A stretch of DNA of 64,000 bases from Mycobacterium sp. ACS4054 (GTDB taxonomy: Bacteria; Actinomycetota; Actinomycetes; Mycobacteriales; Mycobacteriaceae): assembly GCF_001667275.1 (NCBI RefSeq), contig NZ_LZHV01000061.1:186001-250000 (forward strand), in the 5' to 3' direction. The translations under genes were made by a program, and so were the position numbers. Below are positions 25,211 through 32,792 of this stretch, piece after piece. The stretch's first letter is position 1, and the number at the start of each line of letters is the position of its first letter. The notes below the pieces were generated by a model, which was given only the letters and a program-made list of their open reading frames with translations, ran no database searches and was not told where the DNA came from.

Positions 25211-25996
25211 ATGTCCGACGCCGACGGGGGCGATGCGCCGGCCCGGGGGACGACGCGGGCCGCGCCGCGGCGGACCGACGGTGAGCTGATCCTGCTGTGG
25301 ACTCTGCCCGCGGCCCTGGTCCTTTGGATCGCGGCGTTCTTGGTCTTCCCAGGGTTCAACCCGCCGATGTCGCCGTCGATGTCCGCCGAACAGGTCGCCG
25401 CGTTCTACCGCGATCCGGCCCATCTCCCGGAGATCCGGTACAGCATGATCGTGTTCAACTGGTTCGGCGTGTGCCTGGTCCCGATCCTGGCCCTGATCGT
25501 GCTGCAGATCCGCAGGATGGCGCACCGGACGCCTATCTTCTCCTACGCGATGCTGGGTTGCGCGGCCGGCGGCCCGACCCTGTTCCTCGTCGCCAACGTC
25601 TGCTGGTTACTGGCCGCCTTTCGTCCGGAGCGCAGTCCCGGGCTGACCCAGCTGCTCAACGACTTCGGCTGGATCACCTTCACGATCCTCGTTCCTTTCC
25701 TGATAGGCCAGAGCGTGATCCTGGCCCTGGCAATCCATTTCGATGATCAGTCGCGCCCGGTGTTCGCTCGCTGGGTGGCTCATTTCAACCTTTTGGTGGC
25801 CGTCGCACTTGTGCCCGCCGCGTTCGTCGGCGTCTCGTTGACCGGACCGTTGGCGTGGGACGGCTTCCTGTCGTTCTGGGTGAAAAACGTGGCGATCGCC
25901 GTCTGGATCGTCGTGATGGGCGTCGTCCTGGCCCGGGCCGTTTGTCGCGAGCGCGCCGAGAACCACGGGCCCGCAGGCGAACTGGTTGGCGCATGA
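25211..25996 (+). CDS. Polytopic membrane protein, first of a paralogous pair
   Basis: A 261-residue membrane protein with about six hydrophobic segments (first WTLPAALVLWIAAFLVFPGF, others near residues 80, 110, 155, 185 and 220). I do not recognise a named family. It is a tandem paralogue of the next gene: both have a DFxxxxF segment before FLIG, a Pro-x-x-Trp in a short loop, and an AWDG motif before the last helix. ATG 25211 follows GGGAGGGG. First gene of a cassette with NorE- and NorF-like proteins, apparently TetR-controlled, which hints at a role near a haem-copper oxidase or nitric-oxide chemistry; that is inference. Confidence 0.72.
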   Translation: MSDADGGDAPARGTTRAAPRRTDGELILLWTLPAALVLWIAAFLVFPGFNPPMSPSMSAEQVAAFYRDPAHLPEIRYSMIVFNWFGVCLVPILALIVLQIRRMAHRTPIFSYAMLGCAAGGPTLFLVANVCWLLAAFRPERSPGLTQLLNDFGWITFTILVPFLIGQSVILALAIHFDDQSRPVFARWVAHFNLLVAVALVPAAFVGVSLTGPLAWDGFLSFWVKNVAIAVWIVVMGVVLARAVCRERAENHGPAGELVGA

Positions 25997-26805
25997 GCGC
26001 GGTGATCACACCGCCGACAACGCCGGCCCTACCACCCACGGGGTCGCTGCCCCGGCGGATCCGCTGGCACATCGGGCATAACCCCAAGCGAGAACTGTGG
26101 TTGGCGTGGGGGACGCTGATGGCGTTCTACACCATCTTCTTCCCGATGTTCTTCATCGTGGCGCAGGTCCAGCCCCCGCCGGAACCCACCTGGGATCTCG
26201 CCACGCAGGCCCATTGGTTCTCCGAGCGCCGCCTCGGGATACCGGTCGGCTTCGGCATCATCTTCGCGATCAGCGGCATGATCGCGGTCAACAATGCGCT
26301 GATCGCGTACTCGATGCGGCGCATGTCGGTCAGCCGCGCCTTCGGGTATTCGTATCTGCTCATCTATTCGCTCAGCGCGGTTCCCGGCATGCTGCTGCTC
26401 AACATCGCGCTGATCGTCGGCACCCTGCGACCCGAGCGCGACCCCGAGGCGATCGGCTGGCTGTACGACTTCGCCTTCTTGTCCTTTGACGGCACCATGG
26501 GGGTGTTCCTGATCGGCTCGCTGATCTGGATGGTGGCCATCCTGCTCGACAAGAATCGGGTGTTCCCCAAGTGGTTCGGGTATCTGAACCTGTGCAACGC
26601 GCTGACCGAGGTGGTGGTGGCGCCGTGCTGGATCTTCCGGCGTGGCGTGTTCGCGTGGGACGGCGAGATCGCCTGGTGGCTGGACATGGTCGTATTCGGC
26701 GTCTACCAAGTCACTTTCATCGTGATGCTGTTTCAAATGATCCGCCGCGAAGACTTCGGCACCGGACCACTGCCCGACCTGCCGGCAAAAGAGGCGGCTG
26801 CCTGA
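25993..26805 (+). CDS. Polytopic membrane protein, second of a paralogous pair
   Basis: A 270-residue membrane protein with about six helices (LWLAWGTLMAFYTIFFPMFF, then segments near residues 90, 120, 160, 195 and 235). It shares with the preceding gene the pattern DFAFLSF-FLIG-PKWFGYLN-FAWDG, so the two probably arose by duplication and may form a heteromer. ATG 25993 overlaps the first gene as ATGA and its stop overlaps the next as TGATG, so expression is stoichiometric. No known catalytic motif. Confidence 0.72.
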   Translation: MSAVITPPTTPALPPTGSLPRRIRWHIGHNPKRELWLAWGTLMAFYTIFFPMFFIVAQVQPPPEPTWDLATQAHWFSERRLGIPVGFGIIFAISGMIAVNNALIAYSMRRMSVSRAFGYSYLLIYSLSAVPGMLLLNIALIVGTLRPERDPEAIGWLYDFAFLSFDGTMGVFLIGSLIWMVAILLDKNRVFPKWFGYLNLCNALTEVVVAPCWIFRRGVFAWDGEIAWWLDMVVFGVYQVTFIVMLFQMIRREDFGTGPLPDLPAKEAAA

Positions 26806-27401
26806 TGACCGAAATCGCCGACGAGAACCAACGGGTCAGATTCGTGCCCGGTCAGCCCGATATGTGGGCCTTCGTGCTGTTCGAGACCCTGGTCTTCACC
26901 GCATATTTCGGTTTCTACCTGTTCTCCCGTGCTCGCGGCCCCGAGCTTTTTCTGCAGTCGCAGGCGCACCTCGACCTGCGCATCGGGGTATTCAACACCC
27001 TGGTCCTGCTGCTGAGCTCCTGGTCGGTGGCGCGGTGTGTCCAGTCGGCCCGCGCCGGCGCCCACCGGGCGGCCCTGCGGGACGCGTTCATCACGGCGGC
27101 CTTCGCCGCGATTTTCCTGTGCGTCAAGGTGTTCGAATGGGCCCGGTTGGTGCGCATGGGAAACGGCCTGGGCAGCAACGACTTTTTCACCTACTATTTC
27201 TTCCTCACCGGCATCCACTTCGTGCACCTGCTGATCGGCTTCGTCGCCCTCGGCGTCATCGTCTACCAACTTCGCGGCAAGGCGCGAAAAGCCCACGAGC
27301 CGACGGAGTCTCAACAGCTCGTCGAAACCTGCGCCACCTACTGGCACACCGTCGATTTCCTGTGGGTGCTCATCTTCGCGCTGCTCTACATGGTGAGGTG
27401 A
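26805..27401 (+). CDS. Cytochrome c oxidase subunit III-like (NorE-type) membrane protein
   Basis: A 198-residue protein of the COX3 superfamily with five membrane segments, the size of NorE rather than the longer true subunit III. Family hallmarks are PDMWAFVLFETLVFTAYFGF, the Glu in KVFEWARL, the FLTGIHFVHLLIGF helix and the terminal TYWHTVDFLWVLIFALLYMV. NorE proteins accompany nitric oxide reductase (NorCB), but no NorB or NorC is in this window. It overlaps genes on both sides by 4-5 bp. Confidence 0.85.
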   Translation: MTEIADENQRVRFVPGQPDMWAFVLFETLVFTAYFGFYLFSRARGPELFLQSQAHLDLRIGVFNTLVLLLSSWSVARCVQSARAGAHRAALRDAFITAAFAAIFLCVKVFEWARLVRMGNGLGSNDFFTYYFFLTGIHFVHLLIGFVALGVIVYQLRGKARKAHEPTESQQLVETCATYWHTVDFLWVLIFALLYMVR

Positions 27402-27685
27402 TCGGAATCAAATTCAACAAACGGCTGCCGGTGGTGTGGCTGATCCTGGCGTCGCTGACGCTGACCTATCTGTGGATAGACCGTTCCGCCGGCGGATCGC
27501 TGAGATCCAGCGCGGTGGTCACGTCGAGCGTCATCGTGATCGCACTTGTCAAAGTGCGCATCATCTTTCTCGAGTTCATGGAGGTCCGCAACGCTCCGGT
27601 GCTGCTGTGCCGGCTCACCGACGCGTGGGTGGCGGTGATGGCCGCCGCGATGCTCGGCTGCTACTTCGTCGGTTTGAAGCTGTGA
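27398..27685 (+). CDS. Cytochrome c oxidase subunit IV-like (NorF-type) small membrane protein
   Basis: A 95-residue protein with three hydrophobic helices (VVWLILASLTLTYLWI, SAVVTSSVIVIALVKVRIIF, AWVAVMAAAMLGCYFVGL). The K-V-R-I-I-F-L-E-F-M-E-V-R turn after helix 2 is the signature of the prokaryotic COX4/NorF family. The GTG start at 27398 overlaps the NorE-like stop (GTGA). Last gene of the cassette, ending 1 bp from the convergent P450 gene. Confidence 0.8.
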   Translation: MIGIKFNKRLPVVWLILASLTLTYLWIDRSAGGSLRSSAVVTSSVIVIALVKVRIIFLEFMEVRNAPVLLCRLTDAWVAVMAAAMLGCYFVGLKL

Positions 27686-27686
27686 G

Positions 27687-28982
27687 TCAGCCCGCGACCG
27701 CTACCGCGTCCGCGGTGGTGAACCTCAGGTGCAGTTCGCTCAGGCCGCGCAGGATGTACGTCGGCTCGTAGGTGTAGCGACGGTCGACGCTCGGCCCGTG
27801 GTGGGCTTCGTCGATCTCGATGTGCGACATCCGGTCCAGCAGACGCTCGATCGAGACGCGGCCCTCCACCCGGGCGAGCGGTCCGCCGGGGCAGGAGTGC
27901 ACGCCCCGGGCGAACGCCATGTGCTCGCGCACGTTGCGCCGGTGCAGGTCGAACTCGTGCGGGTTGGAGAACCGGCGCGGGTCGCGATTCGCCGCCCCCG
28001 GCAGCACCATGACGACCGTGCCAGCCGGAATGTCTACTCCCCCAACGGTGGTGGCCCGTCTGGCCAGCCGGGAGTCGCTCTTGACCGGGCTGTCCATCCG
28101 CAGCGATTCCTCGATGAACCCGGGGATGAGGCTGCGGTCGTCACGCAGCTCCTGCTGGATGTCCGGTCGATCCCCGAGTACCTGCAGCGCCGCGCTGAGC
28201 AGCTTGGCCGTGGTTTCCTGGCCGGCGGCGAAGAGGAACGTCGCCGAGCGGACGACTTCGATGACGGGCGGCGTCGACCCGTCGGGGTACTTCGCCGACG
28301 CCAACGAGGTCAGGACGTCGTTGCGCGGCTCGCGCCGCCGATCCTCGACGTAGTTGCAGAACTTTTCGTCGAGCCACTCCAGCGGGTTGATGCCGACCGA
28401 CTCGTGATCCAGCGCGCCCACCCGCGCCTCGGGACGATCGGCGCCCAAGACCTTGCGGAACTCCTTGTGGTCGGATTCCGGCACGCCCAGCAGGTCGGCG
28501 ATCACCAAGGTGGCGAACGGCTTTGAGTATTCGGCGATGAATTCGCATTCGCCGTTGTTCAGGAACTCGTCGAGCTGACGATCGGCCAGGCGCCACATGA
28601 ACTCCTCGTTCTGCTTCAGCCGGCTCGGCGTCAGCAGCTTCGCCAGCACCGATCGCGCCTTGGTGTGGTCGGGCGGATCCATGGTGACCATGTGCTCGTT
28701 CATCGGGAAGGAGCTGCGGTGCTGGTCGATCTGGGCGCTGATGTCGTCGCCCTCGGGTTGGAACGGCAACGGTGGGAACGGCCCGCCGAGCGCGACGATG
28801 TTGGAGAAGGTCTCCGGGTCCTTGTAGACCTCGCAGGCCTCGTCGTACCCGGTGACCGCGACAACGCCGTAGTGCGGCAGACGCAACACCGGGTTTTGAC
28901 TGCGCAGGTAGTCGAAGTAGGGGTGCGGATCTGGGACGAGAGACGGATCGGTGAAGAAGTCGATCGACTCGTAGTTGCTCAT
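27687..28982 (-). CDS. Cytochrome P450
   Basis: A 431-residue P450 monooxygenase. Haem ligand motif FARGVHSCPGGPLAR; I-helix FAAGQETTAKLL with Glu in the place of the usual Asp; ExxR in EESLRMD. It resembles actinobacterial bacterial P450s that hydroxylate terpenoids or small xenobiotics, but a subfamily cannot be assigned by eye. Unlike the P450 at 6631 it has no ferredoxin gene beside it. It diverges from a TetR gene (29178), and the repeat at 29066-29085 between them is a likely operator for both. Confidence 0.92.
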   Translation of the reverse strand: MSNYESIDFFTDPSLVPDPHPYFDYLRSQNPVLRLPHYGVVAVTGYDEACEVYKDPETFSNIVALGGPFPPLPFQPEGDDISAQIDQHRSSFPMNEHMVTMDPPDHTKARSVLAKLLTPSRLKQNEEFMWRLADRQLDEFLNNGECEFIAEYSKPFATLVIADLLGVPESDHKEFRKVLGADRPEARVGALDHESVGINPLEWLDEKFCNYVEDRRREPRNDVLTSLASAKYPDGSTPPVIEVVRSATFLFAAGQETTAKLLSAALQVLGDRPDIQQELRDDRSLIPGFIEESLRMDSPVKSDSRLARRATTVGGVDIPAGTVVMVLPGAANRDPRRFSNPHEFDLHRRNVREHMAFARGVHSCPGGPLARVEGRVSIERLLDRMSHIEIDEAHHGPSVDRRYTYEPTYILRGLSELHLRFTTADAVAVAG

Positions 28983-29065
28983 CGGATTGCGTCTCCCTGG
29001 GCTGGGTTACCGGTCATGTTCGGCGGCAGGAAGTGGCGCCGCGGTGATTCCGAGATCGAAAAATC

Positions 29066-29085
29066 TGCTGAGCACCTGCTTAGCA
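29066..29085. promoter_or_regulatory. TGCTNAGCA repeat pair, probable operator between P450 and TetR genes
   Basis: TGCTGAGCA and TGCTTAGCA stand 2 bp apart. Each half is itself nearly palindromic, so the element reads both as a direct repeat with an 11-bp period and as an inverted repeat of 20 bp with one mismatch. It lies 83 bp upstream of the P450 start and 92 bp upstream of the TetR start. Confidence 0.5.
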
Positions 29086-29177
29086 TGGCGGTAATGTCAG
29101 GGTCAAGGTCGGGGCCGGCGCGCCACGATACGATCCGAGTGGTCGGCACGGGATGGCACACAGTACGGAGCGGGGAC

Positions 29178-29891
29178 ATGACATCTGCCTCTTCCGGGGC
29201 CCGCAGGATCGGGGCGCCGGACGCGAAAAATCGCGGCCTGTTGCTCGATGCCGCCGAGCAGCTGATGCTCGAGGAGGGCTATGCCGCGGTGACGTCGCGA
29301 CGCCTGGCGAGCAAGGCGGGGCTGAAACCTCAGCTCGTGCACTACTACTTCCGCACCATGGAGGAGTTGTTCGTCGAGGTCTTCCGCCGCCGCGCGGATG
29401 AAGGGCTGCAGGCGCAGGCTCAGCTGTTGCAATCGCCGCAGCCATTGTGGGCGCTTTGGCGGTTCGGCACCGATCCGGGGTTCACCCGGATTTCGATGGA
29501 ATTCATGGCGTTGGCCAATCATCGCAAAGACATGCGGGCCGAAATCGCGTACTACGCCGAACGTTTTCGCGACGAGCAGCGCAAGGCGGTGGCCGCCGCG
29601 TTACAGCGCTACGGCGCGGAGAACGAAGACGTGCCGGCGGTGGTCTGGACGGTAATGATGACCAGCTTGTCGCGGATGCTGGTGCTGGAGCAGGCGATCG
29701 GCATGTCCGGCGGTCACGCCGAAACCGTGGAGTTGGTCGAACGTTATCTGCGCCGCCTGGAAGGCGAGCCGCGACCGATCGAAGGAATCCCGCAGACCTG
29801 GGTGGTTCACCAGTTCCGCAGCGAGCAAAGCACGCCTTTGGGGCCGTCCTTGGATACGACGACGGCGCCGTCCACCGCCAAGTCGCAGTGA
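29178..29891 (+). CDS. TetR-family transcriptional regulator
   Basis: A 237-residue TetR-type regulator. The DNA-binding domain is at about residues 18-65 (LLLDAAEQLMLEEGYAAVTS, RRLASKAGLKPQLVHYYFRT). ATG 29178 has GGAG 7 bp upstream; upstream in-frame starts add an unlikely N-terminus. It diverges from the P450 at 27687 and likely regulates it. Its 3' end overlaps the convergent secreted-protein gene by 85 bp, so the last 28 residues (from about SEQSTPLGPSLD) are encoded opposite another gene. Confidence 0.9.
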   Translation: MTSASSGARRIGAPDAKNRGLLLDAAEQLMLEEGYAAVTSRRLASKAGLKPQLVHYYFRTMEELFVEVFRRRADEGLQAQAQLLQSPQPLWALWRFGTDPGFTRISMEFMALANHRKDMRAEIAYYAERFRDEQRKAVAAALQRYGAENEDVPAVVWTVMMTSLSRMLVLEQAIGMSGGHAETVELVERYLRRLEGEPRPIEGIPQTWVVHQFRSEQSTPLGPSLDTTTAPSTAKSQ

Positions 29892-30241
29892 AGGTTGGGC
29901 GTCCCGGGTTCGGTGCCCGTGCTCGCCACGACCATCGCGTACACATCGGGCTTTGACAGGTCCAGCTCATAGCTCCACGGCTTGCCCGGCGCGATATCGA
30001 CGTCGACGTGCGGCGTGAAGGAGTACGGGTTGTGGCTGTAATCGGCGAAGACGGCCGGCTGGTGGTCCAGGTAATAGATGTCGGTGTAGATCGGATTCTG
30101 CGCGCTGACCGTGTACTTCACGTGATGCATGACCGGCTCCGGATCGGCGTTGGCGTGGCCCGCGCTCACGGGTAGACCGCTCGCACCCACCAGCACCGCC
30201 GACAGGGCCGCGGCGCCCACGCCCAACCGTCTGCCCGTCAT
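29807..30241 (-). CDS. Secreted protein of unknown function
   Basis: A 144-residue protein with a signal peptide (GVGAAALSAVLVGASGLPVSA, then GHANA) and a beta-rich mature part (VKYTVSAQNPIYTDIYYLDH, YSFTPHVDVDIAPGKPW) somewhat like the extracellular domain of MmpS-type accessory proteins, though it has no membrane anchor after the signal. Two Cys residues could form a disulphide. Its ATG overlaps the stop of the enoyl-CoA hydratase gene (ATGA), so they share a transcript, and its end overlaps the convergent TetR gene. Confidence 0.72.
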   Translation of the reverse strand: MTGRRLGVGAAALSAVLVGASGLPVSAGHANADPEPVMHHVKYTVSAQNPIYTDIYYLDHQPAVFADYSHNPYSFTPHVDVDIAPGKPWSYELDLSKPDVYAMVVASTGTEPGTPNLHCDLAVDGAVVVSKDGPKGVLCSLRNW

Positions 30242-30984
30242 CTCGCTCCTCCGACGGCCCGTGGCGCACTTGCGGTGCGGTTCATCACCCGCTCTGCGGC
30301 CCGCCAGTGCGCGTCGGCAACCCACAGCCGTGCAAAGGATGCTATCGCTTCGTCCGCCGAAACCCCGCTGATTACGCGCTTTATCTCGACCCCCGGGTGG
30401 CGGGCCAGCGACCTCGCGACCGACTGCCAACCCTGGTCGAACGAGGCGCGGGGCAGCACCCGGTCCACCAGGCCCACCCGCTCGGCCTCCTGTGCGGTGA
30501 GGGCGGTTCCGGTGCCGGCCAGCAGCAGCGCCCGGCTCTTCCCGACGAGAGCGGCCAGCCGCTCGGCGCCGCCCCAGGCCGGCATGATCGCGAGCTCCAC
30601 CTGGTTGAAGGCGATCTTGATGTCATCGGCGGCCAGCCGGATGTCGGCCGCGACGGCGACCTCGGCGCCACCGCCGAAGGCGTGGCCGTTCAGCGCGGCG
30701 ATCACCGGCGCGGGGAAACTGGCCAGCTGATCGCAGATCGCGCGCATCCGCTTGGCCATCGCCGCGGCGTCCTCCTCGGTGCGCAACGCGCGCAACTCCT
30801 TGAGGTCGCCGCCGGATACGAACGCCCGATCGCCCGCGCCCTTGATCACCAAAGTCCTGGCGCCCGCCGCCGCGTCCAGCGCCTTCTCCAGCTGCTGCAT
30901 GGTGTCCAGCGCGATCGCATTGCGCGCGTGCGGGCGATCGATGGTCAGCACCGCCAACCCGTCATCGATCTCCAGGTCCACCAT
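30238..30984 (-). CDS. Enoyl-CoA hydratase/isomerase family protein
   Basis: A 248-residue crotonase-fold enzyme. The oxyanion-hole segments SGGDLKEL and NGHAFGGGAE are present, and both catalytic Glu positions of true hydratases are kept (GGGAEVAVA and FNQVELAIMP). It should hydrate a 2-enoyl-CoA, consistent with beta-oxidation. ATG 30984 follows AAGGAGC. It diverges from the LpqH-like lipoprotein gene; two degenerate GAGAAT-type palindromes lie in the 109-bp gap between them. Confidence 0.9.
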   Translation of the reverse strand: MVDLEIDDGLAVLTIDRPHARNAIALDTMQQLEKALDAAAGARTLVIKGAGDRAFVSGGDLKELRALRTEEDAAAMAKRMRAICDQLASFPAPVIAALNGHAFGGGAEVAVAADIRLAADDIKIAFNQVELAIMPAWGGAERLAALVGKSRALLLAGTGTALTAQEAERVGLVDRVLPRASFDQGWQSVARSLARHPGVEIKRVISGVSADEAIASFARLWVADAHWRAAERVMNRTASAPRAVGGAR

Positions 30985-31013
30985 GCGTTATTGCTCCTTG
31001 GACGAGAACGGAC

Positions 31014-31050
31014 GATATTGGCATTCTCCCGGTGCGAGAATAACATCGTC
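31014..31050. promoter_or_regulatory. Two degenerate GAGAAT-N3-ATTCTC sites in a divergent promoter
   Basis: GATATT-GGC-ATTCTC (31014-31028) and GAGAAT-AAC-ATCGTC (31036-31050) each keep one perfect arm of the palindrome found at 2374 and 31565. They lie 22 bp apart (two helical turns, same face) between the enoyl-CoA hydratase and lipoprotein genes. Confidence 0.45.
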
Positions 31051-31093
31051 GCTGCAGGCCGAAGAGCTATCTGCAGCGAAGATAGGAGTGCCG

Positions 31094-31516
31094 GTGCCGG
31101 ACCGAAGGGCGGCCGCGGTTGTCGCGGCACTCGCCGTCGCGCTGCTTGGGGCGTGCTCCTCGCGACCACCATCCCAGATCGCCAGCACGGCGTCGGTGAC
31201 CATCGACGGTAACGATCGCAATTTCCACATCGTCAAGTGCGGCCAGTTGGAGTGGACCCGGACGATCGACATCGGCGGCGATTTTTCGGGCGCGAAGGTC
31301 GTCATCGACGAGAGCGCGCAACAGCCGGCGGCCACCTCCGTACACATCCGAAACCTGGGCGGGTTCAGCGGGATGTACTCCCGGGGCGGCGACGGCAACG
31401 CGGACACCAGCATGAGTGGTGGCAAGTACACCATCAGCGGCACCGCCAACGGCTACAAGACCGACAAACCCGGTGAGCCGGCCTCCGCTTCTTTCAAAAT
31501 CACCGTGACGTGCTGA
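31094..31516 (+). CDS. LpqH (19-kDa antigen) family lipoprotein
   Basis: A 140-residue lipoprotein with lipobox LLGAC (Cys21). The mature part has the LpqH-family pattern: VTIDGNDRNFHIVKC near the start, a central VHIRNLGGFSGMY, then GGKYTISGTANG and an end SFKITVTC, with two Cys residues that in the family form a disulphide. GTG 31094 has AGGAG 5 bp upstream. Likely a surface-exposed envelope protein; carrier or adhesin roles are proposed for the family. Divergent from the enoyl-CoA hydratase. Confidence 0.85.
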   Translation: MPDRRAAAVVAALAVALLGACSSRPPSQIASTASVTIDGNDRNFHIVKCGQLEWTRTIDIGGDFSGAKVVIDESAQQPAATSVHIRNLGGFSGMYSRGGDGNADTSMSGGKYTISGTANGYKTDKPGEPASASFKITVTC

Positions 31517-31564
31517 CGACGTAGGACCCAATCGGCGGGGGCGCGTTGCGGACGGACGGCCGTA

Positions 31565-31579
31565 GAGAATACAATTCTC
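31565..31579. promoter_or_regulatory. GAGAAT-ACA-ATTCTC palindrome before amidohydrolase operon
   Basis: Perfect 6+3+6 inverted repeat, arms identical to those at 2374-2388. It ends 22 bp before the ATG of the amidohydrolase-FadD operon and just before its AAGGAGGA ribosome site, so a bound protein would block transcription start. Confidence 0.6.
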
Positions 31580-31601
31580 AAAAATCGCGAAGGAGGATCT
31601 C

Positions 31602-32792
31602 ATGGGCCAGTTGTCGCACCGGGAGGACGTCCCGTTTCCGATCTTTGACGCGGACAACCATCTCTACGAGCCGCCGGAGGCGCTGACCAAATTCCTGCCC
31701 AAGGAGTACAAGGACTACGTCCAGTACGTCCAGATCAACGGGCGGACGAAGATCGCGATCCGCGGCCACATCAGCAACTACATCCCCAATCCGACCTTCG
31801 AGGTCGTCGCCCGGCCGGGCGCCTGGGAGGAGTACTTCAAATACGGCAACCCGGAGGGCAAGAGCAAGCGCGAACTGTTCGGCGAGCCTATGCGCGCGAT
31901 CCCGGCGTTCTTCGAGCCCGGCCCGCGGCTGGAGAAGATGAACGAGCTGGGGCTGGACCGCACCCTGATGTTCCCGACGCTGGCCAGCCTGCTCGAGGAG
32001 CGGCTGCGCGACGACCCTGTCGCCATCCACGTCCTGATCCACGCGCTGAACGAGTGGCTCGACGAGGTCTGGGGCTTCAATTACCAGAACCGCATCTTCA
32101 CGACCCCGGTCATCACCCTGCCGATCGTCGAGAAGGCGATCGAGGAGCTGGAGTGGGCCGTCAAGCGCGGTGCGCGTTGCATCCTGATCCGCCCGGCGCC
32201 GGTTCCCGGCTTCCGCGGTCCCCGGTCGTTCGCCGTGCCCGAGTTCGACCCGTTCTGGGAGCGGGTCGTCGAGCATGACTTGCTGGTCGGCATGCACTCG
32301 TCCGACAGCGGCTACTCCCGCTACACCTCGGAGTGGGACGGCGCCGAGCAGGAGATGCTTCCGTTCCAGACCAACGCGATGGGCATCCTCAACGAGTGGC
32401 GGCCGATCCAGGATGCGGTGGGGTCGTGGGTGATTCACGGCGCGCTCTACCGGCACCCCAAGCTGAAGGTCGCGATCGTCGAGGCGGGCTCGAAATGGAT
32501 GACCCCGCTGTTGGACGGTCTGGCCGAGGTCTTCCGCAAGGCCCCGGAAGCCTTCCCGAGCGACCCCGTCGAGATGGTCAAGAACCGGATCCACGTGAGC
32601 CCGTTCTTCGAGGACGGTATCGACGACCTGATCAACCTCGTCGGTGTGGATCAGGTGCTGTACGGCTCGGACTGGCCGCACCCCGAGGGACTGGCGGAGC
32701 CGACGTTCTACGTCAACGCGCTGTCCCACCTGTCCACCGACGACCAGGCAAAGATCATGGGCGGCAACCTCGGTCGGCTCGTCACGGTGTGA
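31602..32792 (+). CDS. Amidohydrolase-2 family metal-dependent hydrolase
   Basis: A 396-residue TIM-barrel amidohydrolase. The first metal-ligand region is DADNHLYEPP (residues 16-25), a His-containing strand is VGMHSSDSGYS, and the C-terminal catalytic Asp is in LYGSDWPHPEG. This branch includes decarboxylases and hydrolases of aromatic or cyclic compounds; in mycobacteria many copies sit in catabolic clusters with unknown substrates. ATG 31602 follows AAGGAGGA. It overlaps the acyl-CoA synthetase gene by GTGA. A possible role is ring-opening or hydrolysis before CoA activation by the next enzyme; inferred. Confidence 0.88.
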   Translation: MGQLSHREDVPFPIFDADNHLYEPPEALTKFLPKEYKDYVQYVQINGRTKIAIRGHISNYIPNPTFEVVARPGAWEEYFKYGNPEGKSKRELFGEPMRAIPAFFEPGPRLEKMNELGLDRTLMFPTLASLLEERLRDDPVAIHVLIHALNEWLDEVWGFNYQNRIFTTPVITLPIVEKAIEELEWAVKRGARCILIRPAPVPGFRGPRSFAVPEFDPFWERVVEHDLLVGMHSSDSGYSRYTSEWDGAEQEMLPFQTNAMGILNEWRPIQDAVGSWVIHGALYRHPKLKVAIVEAGSKWMTPLLDGLAEVFRKAPEAFPSDPVEMVKNRIHVSPFFEDGIDDLINLVGVDQVLYGSDWPHPEGLAEPTFYVNALSHLSTDDQAKIMGGNLGRLVTV

